From the NCBI RefSeq assembly GCF_021390175.1, contig NZ_CP090004.1, forward strand, positions 372,001 through 436,000: a stretch of 64,000 nt of DNA. The letters are read 5' to 3'. Below, one piece after another: positions 9,362-20,238 of the stretch. A program made the translations under genes and the position numbers. A model generated the notes under the pieces. That model had not been told where the DNA came from and searched no databases. It saw only the letters and a list, made by a program, of their open reading frames with translations. Origin of the DNA: Flagellimonas sp. HMM57. GTDB taxonomy: Bacteria; Bacteroidota; Bacteroidia; Flavobacteriales; Flavobacteriaceae. Every line of letters begins with the position of its first letter. Position 1 is the stretch's first letter.

Positions 9362-9970
9362 ATGAAAAAAATCATTCTAATTATAATGGTATTGACGACC
9401 ATGATAATGAGATCACAAAACTCAACCGATCATCGGAACACTGTTTCGGTTTCTGGTAAAGCGCTGGTTGAAAATAGCTCAAAGACGTACAAGGCAAAAA
9501 TAGTTTTGAACATGGGTCAGGTGCGCTATTCAAATCCTGATTGTAAAACCTTAAAGGAGTTGAAGGAAAAGTTTTTTGATAAGCTAAAAGCCAACGGTTT
9601 TGAACCTTCCTCTTTTAAAGAGGATATGATGGGGTTTATTGCATATGGTTATCAAAACGATGGAACTGTTTTTGATTTTGAATCCTCAGATTTTGAAAAA
9701 ATAATGGCTCTGACAAAAGTTAGAATGATTGGAGCGTCGACTACTGTTGAATTCAAGTCTAGCGTATCTGAAACGGAGCATAAAAGCCTGCTTAAAAAGG
9801 CGGTAGAGGATGCTAAAAAGAACGCGACACTGGTGTGCGGTGTTATTAACAAAAAACTAGGTGGTGTGGTTTCAATAAGCGAAAACTTTACAAACAATGG
9901 CATTTGGTACTCGTACTACAACGGCAATAAAGATTATTTAACCGTTCAAGTGGTTTATGAAATAGACTAA
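9362..9970 (+). CDS. secreted SIMPL-domain (DUF541) protein
   Basis: A 202-residue exported protein with a signal peptide (about 1-19, MKKIILIIMVLTTMIMRSQ). The rest fits the SIMPL/DUF541 fold: an early VSVSGKALVE strand, a central part with many Lys/Glu, and the characteristic late helix AVEDAKKNATLVCGVINKKLGGVVSISE, which matches the family's D-A-x-x-x-A-x-x-L-A-x-x-x-G-x-x-L-G pattern. Members are periplasmic or outer-membrane associated and poorly understood. It follows the four-helix membrane protein closely and ends at a terminator. Confidence 0.8.
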   Translation: MKKIILIIMVLTTMIMRSQNSTDHRNTVSVSGKALVENSSKTYKAKIVLNMGQVRYSNPDCKTLKELKEKFFDKLKANGFEPSSFKEDMMGFIAYGYQNDGTVFDFESSDFEKIMALTKVRMIGASTTVEFKSSVSETEHKSLLKKAVEDAKKNATLVCGVINKKLGGVVSISENFTNNGIWYSYYNGNKDYLTVQVVYEID

Positions 9971-9993
9971 AAATTTGGTTAATTAGTTGGTTT

Positions 9994-10031
9994 CCGGTCT
10001 TTGGGTTTTTGAACCCATTGGCCGGTTTTTT
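9994..10031 (+). terminator. intrinsic terminator
   Basis: An interrupted stem running from CCGG (9994) to CCGG (10022-10025), with TGGGTT pairing AACCCA nearest the loop, followed by six T (10026-10031). It closes the 8918-9970 transcript. Confidence 0.75.
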
Positions 10032-10210
10032 GTAATATGGTTTTAGGTAATTCCCATAAATCGTTTAAGCCCTTATTTGAAAATTAACTTATAAAATTAA
10101 ACAGAATCAGATTTTTATATACCAATTGCCTGATGCGTAAAAGGATGTTTTTAATGACATTGTTTCTTTTTGGCATTACCATAAAATAAATATTTGGTTG
10201 AAAACCTTTT

Positions 10211-10564
10211 TTACCTCTGTTCCAAATAACTGTTTTTCAAGTGTAAGAGGTTATTGATAATGCCCGAAAGCTCAAAGGAAATAATCTTCTCGCCCTTCTT
10301 TTCAAACGATATGATCGAATATGAATAGATTTCCCTTCCTCCTTTTAGTATAGTTACGGAAAAGAGATCTTCATTCGAATCAAAAACTGCGGTACAATCG
10401 TAGTTCGTATTCGAGCTGAGCCAATAGCACAGACTATTGATTTGGTTAAACTTGGACATGTTCTCGTTCATGTGGTAGAAAAAACCAACTATTTGGGTGC
10501 ATTGAAAATAACTTTTTTGTTTTTGATATATTGTGTCAACGACCTTGGAACAAATAGGGGTCAA
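10211..10564 (-). CDS. small protein of unknown function
   Basis: Up to 117 residues, with no recognised domain. The C-terminal two thirds look like real coding sequence: alternating hydrophobic strands (CTAVFDSNEDLFSVTILKGG and EIYSYSIISFEKKGEKIISF) and a final leucine-rich helix. The N-terminal part is less convincing, and the Met at residue 32 (10471) is a plausible alternative start giving 86 residues. It stands alone, convergent with the SIMPL gene and divergent from the muramidase gene. A short orphan gene; spurious translation is not excluded. Confidence 0.45.
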   Translation of the reverse strand: MTPICSKVVDTIYQKQKSYFQCTQIVGFFYHMNENMSKFNQINSLCYWLSSNTNYDCTAVFDSNEDLFSVTILKGGREIYSYSIISFEKKGEKIISFELSGIINNLLHLKNSYLEQR

Positions 10565-10779
10565 TTTCAGAAAAAAAGCTTCTCAATGGCTACTGACATG
10601 AGAATACCGCGTTTTGGTCACTTTAATTTAAAGAAACAACTTTAACACTTCCCCTGTGTTTTTAACAAACCAAAAAGATATGCATCCACGTAAATAGTAA
10701 CATATGGCGATGGATTTAAATGCTATGCGTTACTGTAATGAAATCCATCTTCAATTGTCTTAAAAGCATTTGGATAAGA

Positions 10780-11358
10780 ATGATAAACAGGACCTTTTTC
10801 TTCGATTATATAAGACATCGCCTCCATTTTGGAAGACTATCCCAAAAACAGGTAAATGGCTATACATTGCTTCTTGATTATTGGGAAACCAACCAATTGA
10901 AAGATACAAGATGGTTGGCCTATGTCCTTGCGACCACTTATCATGAAACAGACAAGACCATACGACCCATAGCGGAATATGGTAAAGGAAAAGGCAGGGA
11001 ATATGGCAAAAGAGACCCCGATACCGGTCAGATATATTATGGGCGTGGTTATGTACAATTGACCTGGAAAGAAAACTACAGCAAATATTCAGATATACTG
11101 GGCATTGATTTGGTCAACAATCCCGATTTGGCATTGGATCAAAATGTAGCCACGGAGATACTGTTCCACGGTATGGTAAATGGAATATTTACCGGCAAAA
11201 AACTGATGGATTACTTCAATGCAAATACTTCAGACTGGTACAATGCCCGAAAGATTGTCAATGGAAACGATAAAAAATTTATAATCGGAGACTATGGCAA
11301 AGAATTTTTCGCAGCAATTTCTTTTGATTTTATAGCTAACACTGATTCACTGGCATGA
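10780..11358 (+). CDS. GH19-type chitinase/lysozyme-like protein
   Basis: Probable glycan hydrolase acting on peptidoglycan or chitin. From ATG 10780 the protein has 192 residues and begins MINRTFFFDYIRHRLHFGRL, the usual beginning of phage-endolysin-like GH19 domains; an upstream ATG at 10720 adds 20 residues with no homology-like content. The catalytic Glu is in ATTYHETDKTIRPIAEYGKG, followed by YYGRGYVQLTWKENYSKYS, a strongly conserved lysozyme/GH19 block. There is no signal peptide and no holin or phage gene nearby, so this looks like a domesticated endolysin-type enzyme. Secretion route unknown. Confidence 0.8.
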   Translation: MINRTFFFDYIRHRLHFGRLSQKQVNGYTLLLDYWETNQLKDTRWLAYVLATTYHETDKTIRPIAEYGKGKGREYGKRDPDTGQIYYGRGYVQLTWKENYSKYSDILGIDLVNNPDLALDQNVATEILFHGMVNGIFTGKKLMDYFNANTSDWYNARKIVNGNDKKFIIGDYGKEFFAAISFDFIANTDSLA

Positions 11359-11436
11359 ATTTAGGTTTACGTATGACGCAGCCTAAAAGACCAACATTAG
11401 TAAATCTCTTCTTTCCATACCACTGATTACATCAAC

Positions 11437-14010
11437 TCAATAAAGGTCCTTGTAATTTATATAGTCCAATCCTAAATTGAGCTTTTCAATTTGTGAATTA
11501 AGCCCCAACTGAATTTTCTCCGAAGCTTTGAACACAATACCATTATTTTTGGATTCTATCTCCACTTCCATGGAATCCTTGGTTTTGACACAGCGTATTT
11601 TTTCCAAATCGTTATTGTAGTTGTAAATAGGAACCATCCATAGTTCGCCATCTATAAAATTACCATTTCTGAATGTTGCACTGTGCATTTTTGCGCCTTT
11701 CATATTATAACGATCTACAGTACCATCCAGACTATTGTTTCTAAGAACAAATTCATATTTTTTATTTTTGGATGATGGATAGTACACAATTATGTTCTGT
11801 AAACCGTCCTCTTTGTAAATAGTATAGAAATCGCCTGTTTTTTTCTCTGCTAGGCTACTGACCAGTTTGCCTTTCTCATATAGTTCGGTTCTCTTATCGT
11901 TATATGTCGACACGACCCTTTTTCCTTGATAAGGAGCATCGTTCTTGTAGATAATACTGGCAATGGTATTTCCTTTTTCGTCAAAATAAGCAGCTTCACC
12001 CTCTAGTTTGTCGTTGATGTAATGTATATAGGATGTGACTTTACCATAAGTATCGTAAAACGTAAATTTACCATCTCGCAAACCAGCTTTGTACTGACCA
12101 TCTCCCAGTACTTGACTTCCGTAACCGTATTCTTCATACAATCCATCTTTAAGGCCGTTCTTATAGGTATGTTTATTTCGTTTTTGATGGTCATAGAACG
12201 TACCTTCGAAAGGTTCACCATCTTTAAATTTCATAGATGACAAAAGCACTCCAGATCTATCATAAATTTTAGCCTCGCTCGTAACATCGATATCCTCCAT
12301 TAAAACATAATCCTTTTCTCGACCTGTCGAAACATAAACATCTTCGTAGCGTAAAAGACGAACGTTTTTACCATCCTTCCATATTTCTTTCCTCTTGATT
12401 CTATCGGCACCATAAAAAAACTCGTACAGGGTTCCTTCATTTTTTTTGTAATCAAAAGATTCTATTTGGGTACCCTGCTCGTCATAAAATTTGCCAAAAA
12501 CCTCTTTGTAATTCTCAAAATCGATATCTGACCTTACTTGTCCGTTGCTGTAGTATGATATCTTTTTCTTGTAATTATAACCATCCGTATCATAGATTTT
12601 CTCTTCTTTGTATGGCAGGCCTGTATCATAATTGTACGATATGTAATAGTCTCTCACTAGCTTGGAATCTTTATAAATCTGTGAGGAGGTTATTCTTCCA
12701 TCACGGTCTACTGTAAATTGTTCCCCGTCTTTAGGAGCATAGTACTTCTCGTCATCCAAAATCATTTTTCCGATAACTGCTCCAGATTTATTAAAAAATT
12801 GTTCCGTATATCCGTCACGTTTTTTTAAAACAATATTTGACTCTGGATAGTAGACCGTTTCCTGAAGAAGTTTCCCATCTTTATATTTTTTTATGGCACC
12901 CGTTACCAAAAGCTCGGTACCCTCGTAGGGTGCATAATCCTTAAACAACAAAGAATCCATTACAGCACCTTCGGTGTCATAATAGAGAATCTTTTCCCTG
13001 TAATTTTTATCGGAATATGTAGTATAGGAAAAAAGTTTGCCATTTTTAAAATTCCTGACCCAGCTTAAGCGTTCGTTTTTATAGTTGGATATAGTTGCAG
13101 GCACGAATTCTTTAACATCTTTCTGTTTCTTGTATTCAAAAGCATATTTTTCTCCATCTACAGGAACCAACCTATTTTGCTTTAACCTGTAAGTTACTGT
13201 ACCTATTTCTTTTCCGGCTTCATCATAATAAACCGTTTTGTAGTTAGGTTCCGTAATTAATTCTTCCCTGATCTGTCCAGAAGCATCATAGCAGTCAGCT
13301 CCTAAATAGGTCTTATTTTTATAATAACTTACTTGTTGTATTCCATTCAGACCCTTTCTAAAATAAGCTTCAGAACCATTTATTGGACTGCCCCTATCGT
13401 ACGACATTTGGGCGATCAGCTTACCGCTCTCGTTGTAATATTTTGATTTAAACCTTCCATAATTATCCGCGTCGGTCAACGTATATATTTCACTTCTAAT
13501 ACCATTTAGGCCACTTTTGTGGGTTACATCTATAAGGGTATCCTTGTTTATTTCCTTGTAATATTGCGTGCCATATGACATTACATTTTGTTTCCCTGAA
13601 ACAAATTTTCCATTTTCATAATTGGCAGTTAATTCTTCACCTTGTAGTGAAGTAATGAATTTACCGTCCAATTTATTCTCGACATAATTCCCTTTTTGAA
13701 GCAAAGAACCATCATTATTGTACCAAGTGACAGTTCCATGCCAATAATCTTTATCACTAAACTTTGAAATTCCTTCCATCTGAATCTGTCCATCCACAAA
13801 AAAATCTTTTACCAAAAGCATACCATCCTTTTTCACAACAGGAGGTCTAAAGAATGCTGCATTGCTTTTTTCCGTTACTTTCCAACTTGTATCGTACCAA
13901 ATTGTATCGTTTTGTGCTACCAATGAATGGATGGAACCAATAGCAACCAATAGCAATACCATGTACTTTTTTAGTTTTTCAAAATCATTCATCAAATATT
14001 TCTTTATCAT
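11437..14010 (-). CDS. large exported MORN-type repeat protein
   Basis: An 857-residue protein built almost entirely of short repeats of the form Tyr-x-x-x-G-x-[hydrophobic]-x-x-x-x-x-[Tyr/Phe]-x-[Asp/Asn]-G-x-x-x-G, as in KNGLKDGLYEEYG and KAGLRDGKFTFYD. These are the MORN_2 / YwqK-like repeats common in Bacteroidetes. A signal peptide ends near SLVAQ; the Met residues at 7 or 17 are alternative starts. The repeats should give an extended beta structure for contacts at the envelope, but partner and function are unknown. It stands alone, with the tRNA promoter upstream and the GH19 gene converging on it. Confidence 0.8.
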   Translation of the reverse strand: MIKKYLMNDFEKLKKYMVLLLVAIGSIHSLVAQNDTIWYDTSWKVTEKSNAAFFRPPVVKKDGMLLVKDFFVDGQIQMEGISKFSDKDYWHGTVTWYNNDGSLLQKGNYVENKLDGKFITSLQGEELTANYENGKFVSGKQNVMSYGTQYYKEINKDTLIDVTHKSGLNGIRSEIYTLTDADNYGRFKSKYYNESGKLIAQMSYDRGSPINGSEAYFRKGLNGIQQVSYYKNKTYLGADCYDASGQIREELITEPNYKTVYYDEAGKEIGTVTYRLKQNRLVPVDGEKYAFEYKKQKDVKEFVPATISNYKNERLSWVRNFKNGKLFSYTTYSDKNYREKILYYDTEGAVMDSLLFKDYAPYEGTELLVTGAIKKYKDGKLLQETVYYPESNIVLKKRDGYTEQFFNKSGAVIGKMILDDEKYYAPKDGEQFTVDRDGRITSSQIYKDSKLVRDYYISYNYDTGLPYKEEKIYDTDGYNYKKKISYYSNGQVRSDIDFENYKEVFGKFYDEQGTQIESFDYKKNEGTLYEFFYGADRIKRKEIWKDGKNVRLLRYEDVYVSTGREKDYVLMEDIDVTSEAKIYDRSGVLLSSMKFKDGEPFEGTFYDHQKRNKHTYKNGLKDGLYEEYGYGSQVLGDGQYKAGLRDGKFTFYDTYGKVTSYIHYINDKLEGEAAYFDEKGNTIASIIYKNDAPYQGKRVVSTYNDKRTELYEKGKLVSSLAEKKTGDFYTIYKEDGLQNIIVYYPSSKNKKYEFVLRNNSLDGTVDRYNMKGAKMHSATFRNGNFIDGELWMVPIYNYNNDLEKIRCVKTKDSMEVEIESKNNGIVFKASEKIQLGLNSQIEKLNLGLDYINYKDLY

Positions 14011-14155
14011 GTCATGAAATTAAATAGTTAGACCAAAAGTATGCTTGTCTTACTTTGAATACTACCCTGTTTTCCGTGGAATTTTTAAATCATCTTAAAA
14101 TGGATGAAATACAGCAAACGTAAAAATGGATTTGATATTACTTGCACCATCTAGC

Positions 14156-14184
14156 TTGCAATTTAGGTATTTTGATTATTTTTG
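14156..14184 (+). promoter_or_regulatory. Bacteroidetes-type promoter of the tRNA-Leu gene
   Basis: TTG at 14156-14158 and TATTTTTG at 14177-14184, separated by 18 bases, match the TTG / TAnnTTTG promoter form of Bacteroidetes. Transcription would start about 10 bases before the tRNA. Confidence 0.7.
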
Positions 14185-14200
14185 CAGCCCAATTATTAAT

Positions 14201-14284
14201 GCCCACGTGGTGGAATTGGTAGACACGCTACCTTGAGGGGGTAGTGTTCGAAAGGACGTGCTGGTTCGACTCCAGTCGTGGGCA
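14201..14284 (+). tRNA. tRNA-Leu (anticodon GAG)
   Basis: The acceptor stem GCCCACG (14201-14207) pairs with CGTGGGC (14277-14283), with A as discriminator. The anticodon stem CTACC/GGTAG encloses the loop TTGAGGG, so the anticodon is GAG (14235-14237), reading CUC and CUU. A long variable arm follows (class II, as expected for leucine), then a T-arm with TTCGA. CCA is not encoded. A terminator follows at once, so the gene is a single-tRNA transcript. Confidence 0.96.
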
Positions 14285-14285
14285 C

Positions 14286-14312
14286 AAAACCGCAGCTGGC
14301 TGCGGTTTTTTT
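14286..14312 (+). terminator. terminator of tRNA-Leu
   Basis: AAAACCGCAG (14286-14295), loop CTGG, CTGCGGTTTT (14300-14309) and a T-run to 14312. It begins two bases after the tRNA. Confidence 0.88.
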
Positions 14313-14428
14313 ATTGGATAAACATCATTTTACAAGGGTTTTGCTTTAAATCTTCAAAAAAAACCTTCATTTTAATAAAACCTACATAAAAATTATCATA
14401 ACATATTAGGTTGGCATCATTTAAATTG

Positions 14429-14436
14429 TAAATTTG
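14429..14436 (+). promoter_or_regulatory. possible -7 element of the carotenoid operon
   Basis: TAAATTTG (14429-14436) matches TAnnTTTG. The nearest TTG (14411-14413) is only 15 bases upstream, shorter than usual, which could make the promoter weak or dependent on the adjacent regulator. It sits 21 bases before the regulator ATG at 14458, and an in-frame TTG start at 14434 falls inside this element, which favours 14458 as the true start. Confidence 0.4.
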
Positions 14437-14457
14437 TTTAACGTTTACAGTCAAAAG

Positions 14458-15357
14458 ATGAACAATGTAAAAAAGTCTTTCAGTATAAGGGACATGGAAA
14501 ACCTTTCTGGTATTAAAGCACATACCATAAGGATTTGGGAAAAAAGATATAATCTTTTTCAACCAGAACGTACCGTCACCAACATAAGAACATACAGTTT
14601 AAGCAGTTTACAAAAACTTCTAAATATTACCCTGCTTTACAATAACGGCTACAAGATTTCTAAAATAGCTAAACTTGAAGAATCTCATATTCCAGTTATT
14701 GTAAGGGAGATTGTGTCTAACAATAGTGAAAAAAGTCATGCTATAAATGCATTTAAATTGGCGATGATCAATTTTGACCAGACCCTATTTTTAAACACTT
14801 ATAACAGTTTATTGACAGAAAGGTCTTTTAGGGACATATTCAACGAAGTGTTCATTCCACTCCTGAACGAACTGGGTCTTTTATGGCAAACGGATACCAT
14901 AAGTCCGTCCCATGAGCATTTCATCACCCACTTGATAAAACAAAAAATCTATATCAATACCGAAAAGTTGCAAATGGTGGAACCTACACAAAAAGATAAG
15001 GTTTTTGCACTTTTCCTTCCTGAGAATGAAATCCACGAAATTGGATTACTTTATCTGAACTATGAGATTACCTTAAGAGGTTATAAATCAATTTATCTAG
15101 GACAAACAATGCCCATAGAAAGTTTGGTGGATTTACTTAAATACTACAGTAATGTCCACTTTGTTTCTTATTTCACTGTTTCCCCTACCAAAGACGAACT
15201 GACCTCATATTTTGAGAAATTTTCAAAAACACTAAATATATCCGGTAGTTCCAAACTATACGTTTTGGGCCATCAGATACAATACATAACAAAGGAAGAA
15301 CTTCCTAATACCATAAGAACCTTTAATTCGATTGAGCATTTAATAGGTTCGCTTTAA
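14458..15357 (+). CDS. cobalamin-binding MerR regulator, CarH/LitR-like light sensor
   Basis: Probable light-responsive repressor of the carotenoid genes that follow. The 299-residue protein has an N-terminal MerR helix-turn-helix (about 7-75, with SIRDMENLSGIKAHTIRIWEKR) and a C-terminal B12-binding region. Two diagnostic motifs are intact: W143-x9-E153-H154 (LLWQTDTISPSHEH), which marks adenosylcobalamin-dependent photoreceptors of this group, and E191-x-H193-x-x-G196 (EIHEIG), whose His is the lower cobalt ligand. In known members AdoCbl holds a DNA-bound tetramer in the dark and light breaks it. It precedes crtI by 22 bases and is likely co-transcribed, giving autoregulation. Function here is inferred from these motifs and context. 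Confidence 0.88.
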   Translation: MNNVKKSFSIRDMENLSGIKAHTIRIWEKRYNLFQPERTVTNIRTYSLSSLQKLLNITLLYNNGYKISKIAKLEESHIPVIVREIVSNNSEKSHAINAFKLAMINFDQTLFLNTYNSLLTERSFRDIFNEVFIPLLNELGLLWQTDTISPSHEHFITHLIKQKIYINTEKLQMVEPTQKDKVFALFLPENEIHEIGLLYLNYEITLRGYKSIYLGQTMPIESLVDLLKYYSNVHFVSYFTVSPTKDELTSYFEKFSKTLNISGSSKLYVLGHQIQYITKEELPNTIRTFNSIEHLIGSL

Positions 15358-15379
15358 TTTTAAGTTGTAGTTGCCCCCG

Positions 15380-16834
15380 ATGAAAAAAGTTGTGATTATA
15401 GGTTCTGGTTTTTCCTCACTTTCAGCTTCATGCTATATGGCACAAGCTGGATACGATGTAGAAATCTTTGAGAAAAACAATACCGTAGGTGGACGTGCAA
15501 GACAATTGGTGAAAGAAGGGTTTACTTTTGATATTGGCCCTAGCTGGTATTGGATGCCCGATATTTTTGACAAGTTTTTCGCAGACTTTGGGAAAAAAAC
15601 TTCAGACTATTACCAATTGGATAAATTAAGTCCCGCTTACAAAATCTTTTTTGATGATGAAATAATCACCATTGGTGATTGCATGGATAAAATATGTGAG
15701 GAATTTGAAAGAATCGAAAGTGGCAGTGGAAAACACCTGAAGCAATTCATTGGCAAGGCCCAAGAGAATTATGATATAGCGATCAATAAAGTTGTTCTAA
15801 GGCCTGGATTATCCCCTTTTGAGCTGGTTACCAAGGAAACAGTACTTAGAGTAGATCAATTTTTTAAAACCATAAGTCAAGAAGTACGAAAGCGTTTTAA
15901 TAATCCAAAACTGATTTCCACATTAGAATTTCCCGTGCTCTTCTTAGGTGCTAAACCGAGCAAGACACCTTCCTTTTACAGTTTCATGAATTTTGCCGAT
16001 TTTGGTTTGGGCACATGGCATCCAAAAGGCGGTATGTATGAAATCATAAAAGCCATGAGAAGCCTTGCAGAGGAATTGGGCGTAACCATACATACTGAAA
16101 GTGCTGTTGACAAAATTAATGTTACCAATGGAAAAGTTTCCGGTATTAGCAGCAATGGCAAAGTCATAGCTGCTGATTATGTCATAAGCGGTGCGGACTA
16201 CCACCATTCAGAAACCCTATTGGATAAGGGCTACAGACAATACTCAGAAAGTTATTGGGACAAAAAAACCTATGCCCCTTCTTCTCTGCTGTTTTATGTA
16301 GGGTTCGATAAAAAGTTGAAAAATATAGAACATCATAACCTATTCTTTGATACGGATTTTGAGAAACACGCTGAAGAAATCTATGACAATCCACAATGGC
16401 CAAGTAATCCGTTGTTTTACGTAAACTTTCCGTCAGTGACAGATACCTCCATGGCTCCTGAAGGTTGCGAAACAGGTTTTTTTCTCGTTCCCATTGCTCC
16501 GGACCTTGAAGACACACCACAATTAAGAGACCAATATTTTGACATCATAATAGATAGATTCGATAAACGTACACAACAGGATGTTAAAAAATCTATTATC
16601 TTTAAAGAAAGCTTTTGTGTAAATGACTTTGTGGAACAGTACAACTCGTACAAAGGAAATGCCTACGGCATGGCCAACACCTTAAGTCAGACAGCTTTTT
16701 TAAGACCAAACCTTAGAAGCAGTAAAGTAAAGAATCTCTATTTTACTGGTCAACTAACCGTACCAGGACCTGGTGTACCCCCTTCATTGATATCAGGAAA
16801 ACTGGTTTCGGATTTGATAATTAAAAATACCTAA
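15380..16834 (+). CDS. crtI: phytoene desaturase
   Basis: FAD enzyme that turns phytoene into lycopene through successive desaturations at the membrane. ATG 15380 gives 484 residues; a TTG three codons upstream is less likely. The N-terminus has the dinucleotide-binding VVIIGSGFSSLSASCYMAQAG and then EIFEKNNTVGGRA, and the C-terminus the carotenoid-desaturase signature around residues 455-480 (LYFTGQLTVPGPGVPPSLISG). Length is normal for CrtI. It is followed five bases later by crtB. A second family member lies at 18129 and is assigned to CrtD by context. Confidence 0.92.
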   Translation: MKKVVIIGSGFSSLSASCYMAQAGYDVEIFEKNNTVGGRARQLVKEGFTFDIGPSWYWMPDIFDKFFADFGKKTSDYYQLDKLSPAYKIFFDDEIITIGDCMDKICEEFERIESGSGKHLKQFIGKAQENYDIAINKVVLRPGLSPFELVTKETVLRVDQFFKTISQEVRKRFNNPKLISTLEFPVLFLGAKPSKTPSFYSFMNFADFGLGTWHPKGGMYEIIKAMRSLAEELGVTIHTESAVDKINVTNGKVSGISSNGKVIAADYVISGADYHHSETLLDKGYRQYSESYWDKKTYAPSSLLFYVGFDKKLKNIEHHNLFFDTDFEKHAEEIYDNPQWPSNPLFYVNFPSVTDTSMAPEGCETGFFLVPIAPDLEDTPQLRDQYFDIIIDRFDKRTQQDVKKSIIFKESFCVNDFVEQYNSYKGNAYGMANTLSQTAFLRPNLRSSKVKNLYFTGQLTVPGPGVPPSLISGKLVSDLIIKNT

Positions 16835-16839
16835 TTAAG

Positions 16840-17679
16840 ATGAAAACTATTTTTGACAACGTATCCTACAATTGTAGTAAGATTGTGACAGAATCTTACA
16901 GTACTTCATTTGCATTGGCCACAAAAATGCTGTCATCATCCATTAGGGCCGACATATATAATATTTATGGGTTTGTTCGTTTTGCGGATGAAATCGTAGA
17001 CACTTTTCATGACTACGATAAGAAAGTGCTTTTTGAAAACTTTGAAAAGGCAATGAACGATGCCATCAACAATAAAATCAGTTTAAACCCAATTTTAAAT
17101 TCTTTCCAAAGTACCTACCATAAGTATGATATTCCTTTTCATTTGGTGGAAGCTTTTATGAAAAGTATGCGAATGGATCTTTCAAAGAAAAAGTACCATA
17201 CTTTTGAGGAATATCAAGAATATATTTATGGTTCTGCAGATGTTGTTGGTTTAATGTGCCTATGTGTTTTTGTAGATGGAAACAAAGACAAATACGAAGA
17301 ACTAAAAGACTCAGCAATGGCCTTGGGGTCAGCATTTCAAAAAGTAAACTTTCTAAGAGATCTTAAGGCTGATTACGAGTTACTGGAACGCACTTATTTT
17401 CCAAATACCAATTTAATGGAATTGGATGAGGCCTCTAAAAAGAGAATTGTAGATGAGATCAAAGCAGACTTTGCATTAGGATATTCCGGTATTGTTAAAT
17501 TACCTGAACAAGCTAAGTTTGGAGTTTATACAGCTTACAAATATTACAATAAACTGCTCCAAAAATTACAGGGCACGCCACCTTTGGAAATAAAAAATAC
17601 GCGAATTCGTGTTCCAAATTATCAAAAATTCGGACTTTTGGCACAATCTTATGTCAACTATAAATTACAGCTTGTCTAA
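16840..17679 (+). CDS. crtB: phytoene synthase
   Basis: Condenses two GGPP molecules into phytoene, the first committed carotenoid step. The 279-residue protein has the squalene/phytoene synthase signatures: YNIYGFVRFADEIVD near residues 41-55, with the first Mg-binding acidic motif DEIVD, and ALGSAFQKVNFLRDLKAD with the second acidic region. Family length is normal. It abuts crtZ exactly (TAA then ATG). GGPP synthase (crtE) is not in the window and must be supplied from elsewhere. Confidence 0.93.
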   Translation: MKTIFDNVSYNCSKIVTESYSTSFALATKMLSSSIRADIYNIYGFVRFADEIVDTFHDYDKKVLFENFEKAMNDAINNKISLNPILNSFQSTYHKYDIPFHLVEAFMKSMRMDLSKKKYHTFEEYQEYIYGSADVVGLMCLCVFVDGNKDKYEELKDSAMALGSAFQKVNFLRDLKADYELLERTYFPNTNLMELDEASKKRIVDEIKADFALGYSGIVKLPEQAKFGVYTAYKYYNKLLQKLQGTPPLEIKNTRIRVPNYQKFGLLAQSYVNYKLQLV

Positions 17680-19595
<1,916 letters not shown>

Positions 19596-19596
19596 T

Positions 19597-20238
19597 ATGA
19601 GGTTTTTATCAACATATAAGCTTTGGATAGCCATAGGATTGATATGGCTCTTCCATGTATCGGGGGTTATCGGAATCAATATAGGGCATCAAGATTGGTT
19701 TTTGACGAAAACCCCATTAAATCTATTGATCTGCCTGGTACTTTTCATCTGGTTGTTTCCTATAAATTCCAAGAGAAAAATAGCAGCTACACTTTTGTTT
19801 TTCTTCATGGGTATGTTTTCTGAATGGCTTGGCGTTAATTATAGCTTACTCTTTGGGGAGTATGCCTATGGTTCTAATTTTGGGCCTAAATTAGATGGCG
19901 TTCCTTTTCTTATCGGTTGCTTATGGGCGTTACTGGCATTTATTACAGCTTCTATGGTAGAAGTATTTAAAATACCAAGATGGGTAAAGCTTGTAGTATC
20001 AGCGTCGTTAATGGTTACTCTCGATTTTTTGATGGAACAAAGCGCACCAAGTTTCGATTTTTGGAACTTTGAAGGACATGTACCTATAAAAAACTATGTC
20101 ACCTGGTTTATACTTGGCTTTATAATGCATTTAGTCATTTGGAAGTATAAAATGTACGGAAACACTGTTTTGTCCTATAATCTATACGCAGCGCAGTTTC
20201 TATTCTTTGGCTTTTTCTATCTATTTCCCATTGCTTAG
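19597..20238 (+). CDS. cruF: carotenoid 1,2-hydratase (CruF/DUF422 family)
   Basis: Membrane protein expected to add water across the C-1',2' end of an acyclic psi-end group. The 213-residue protein has about seven hydrophobic helices and the family block GMFSEWLGVNYSLLFGEYAY followed by LGP-like GPKLDGVPFLIGCLWALLAF, typical of DUF422/CruF. It starts one base after crtD. The 3' end overlaps that of the convergent crtA-like gene by 18 bases. The heterodimeric lycopene cyclases CrtYc/CrtYd are smaller and do not fit. Confidence 0.85.
   Translation: MRFLSTYKLWIAIGLIWLFHVSGVIGINIGHQDWFLTKTPLNLLICLVLFIWLFPINSKRKIAATLLFFFMGMFSEWLGVNYSLLFGEYAYGSNFGPKLDGVPFLIGCLWALLAFITASMVEVFKIPRWVKLVVSASLMVTLDFLMEQSAPSFDFWNFEGHVPIKNYVTWFILGFIMHLVIWKYKMYGNTVLSYNLYAAQFLFFGFFYLFPIA

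Noticed and set aside
10780..11358. Prophage remnant around the GH19-like gene
   Set aside because: No holin, tail, capsid, integrase or terminase gene is nearby.
14434..14457. Eight-residue upstream extension of the MerR regulator from a TTG
   Set aside because: The TTG lies inside a TAAATTTG promoter-like element, and the ATG at 14458 begins the conserved MerR region.
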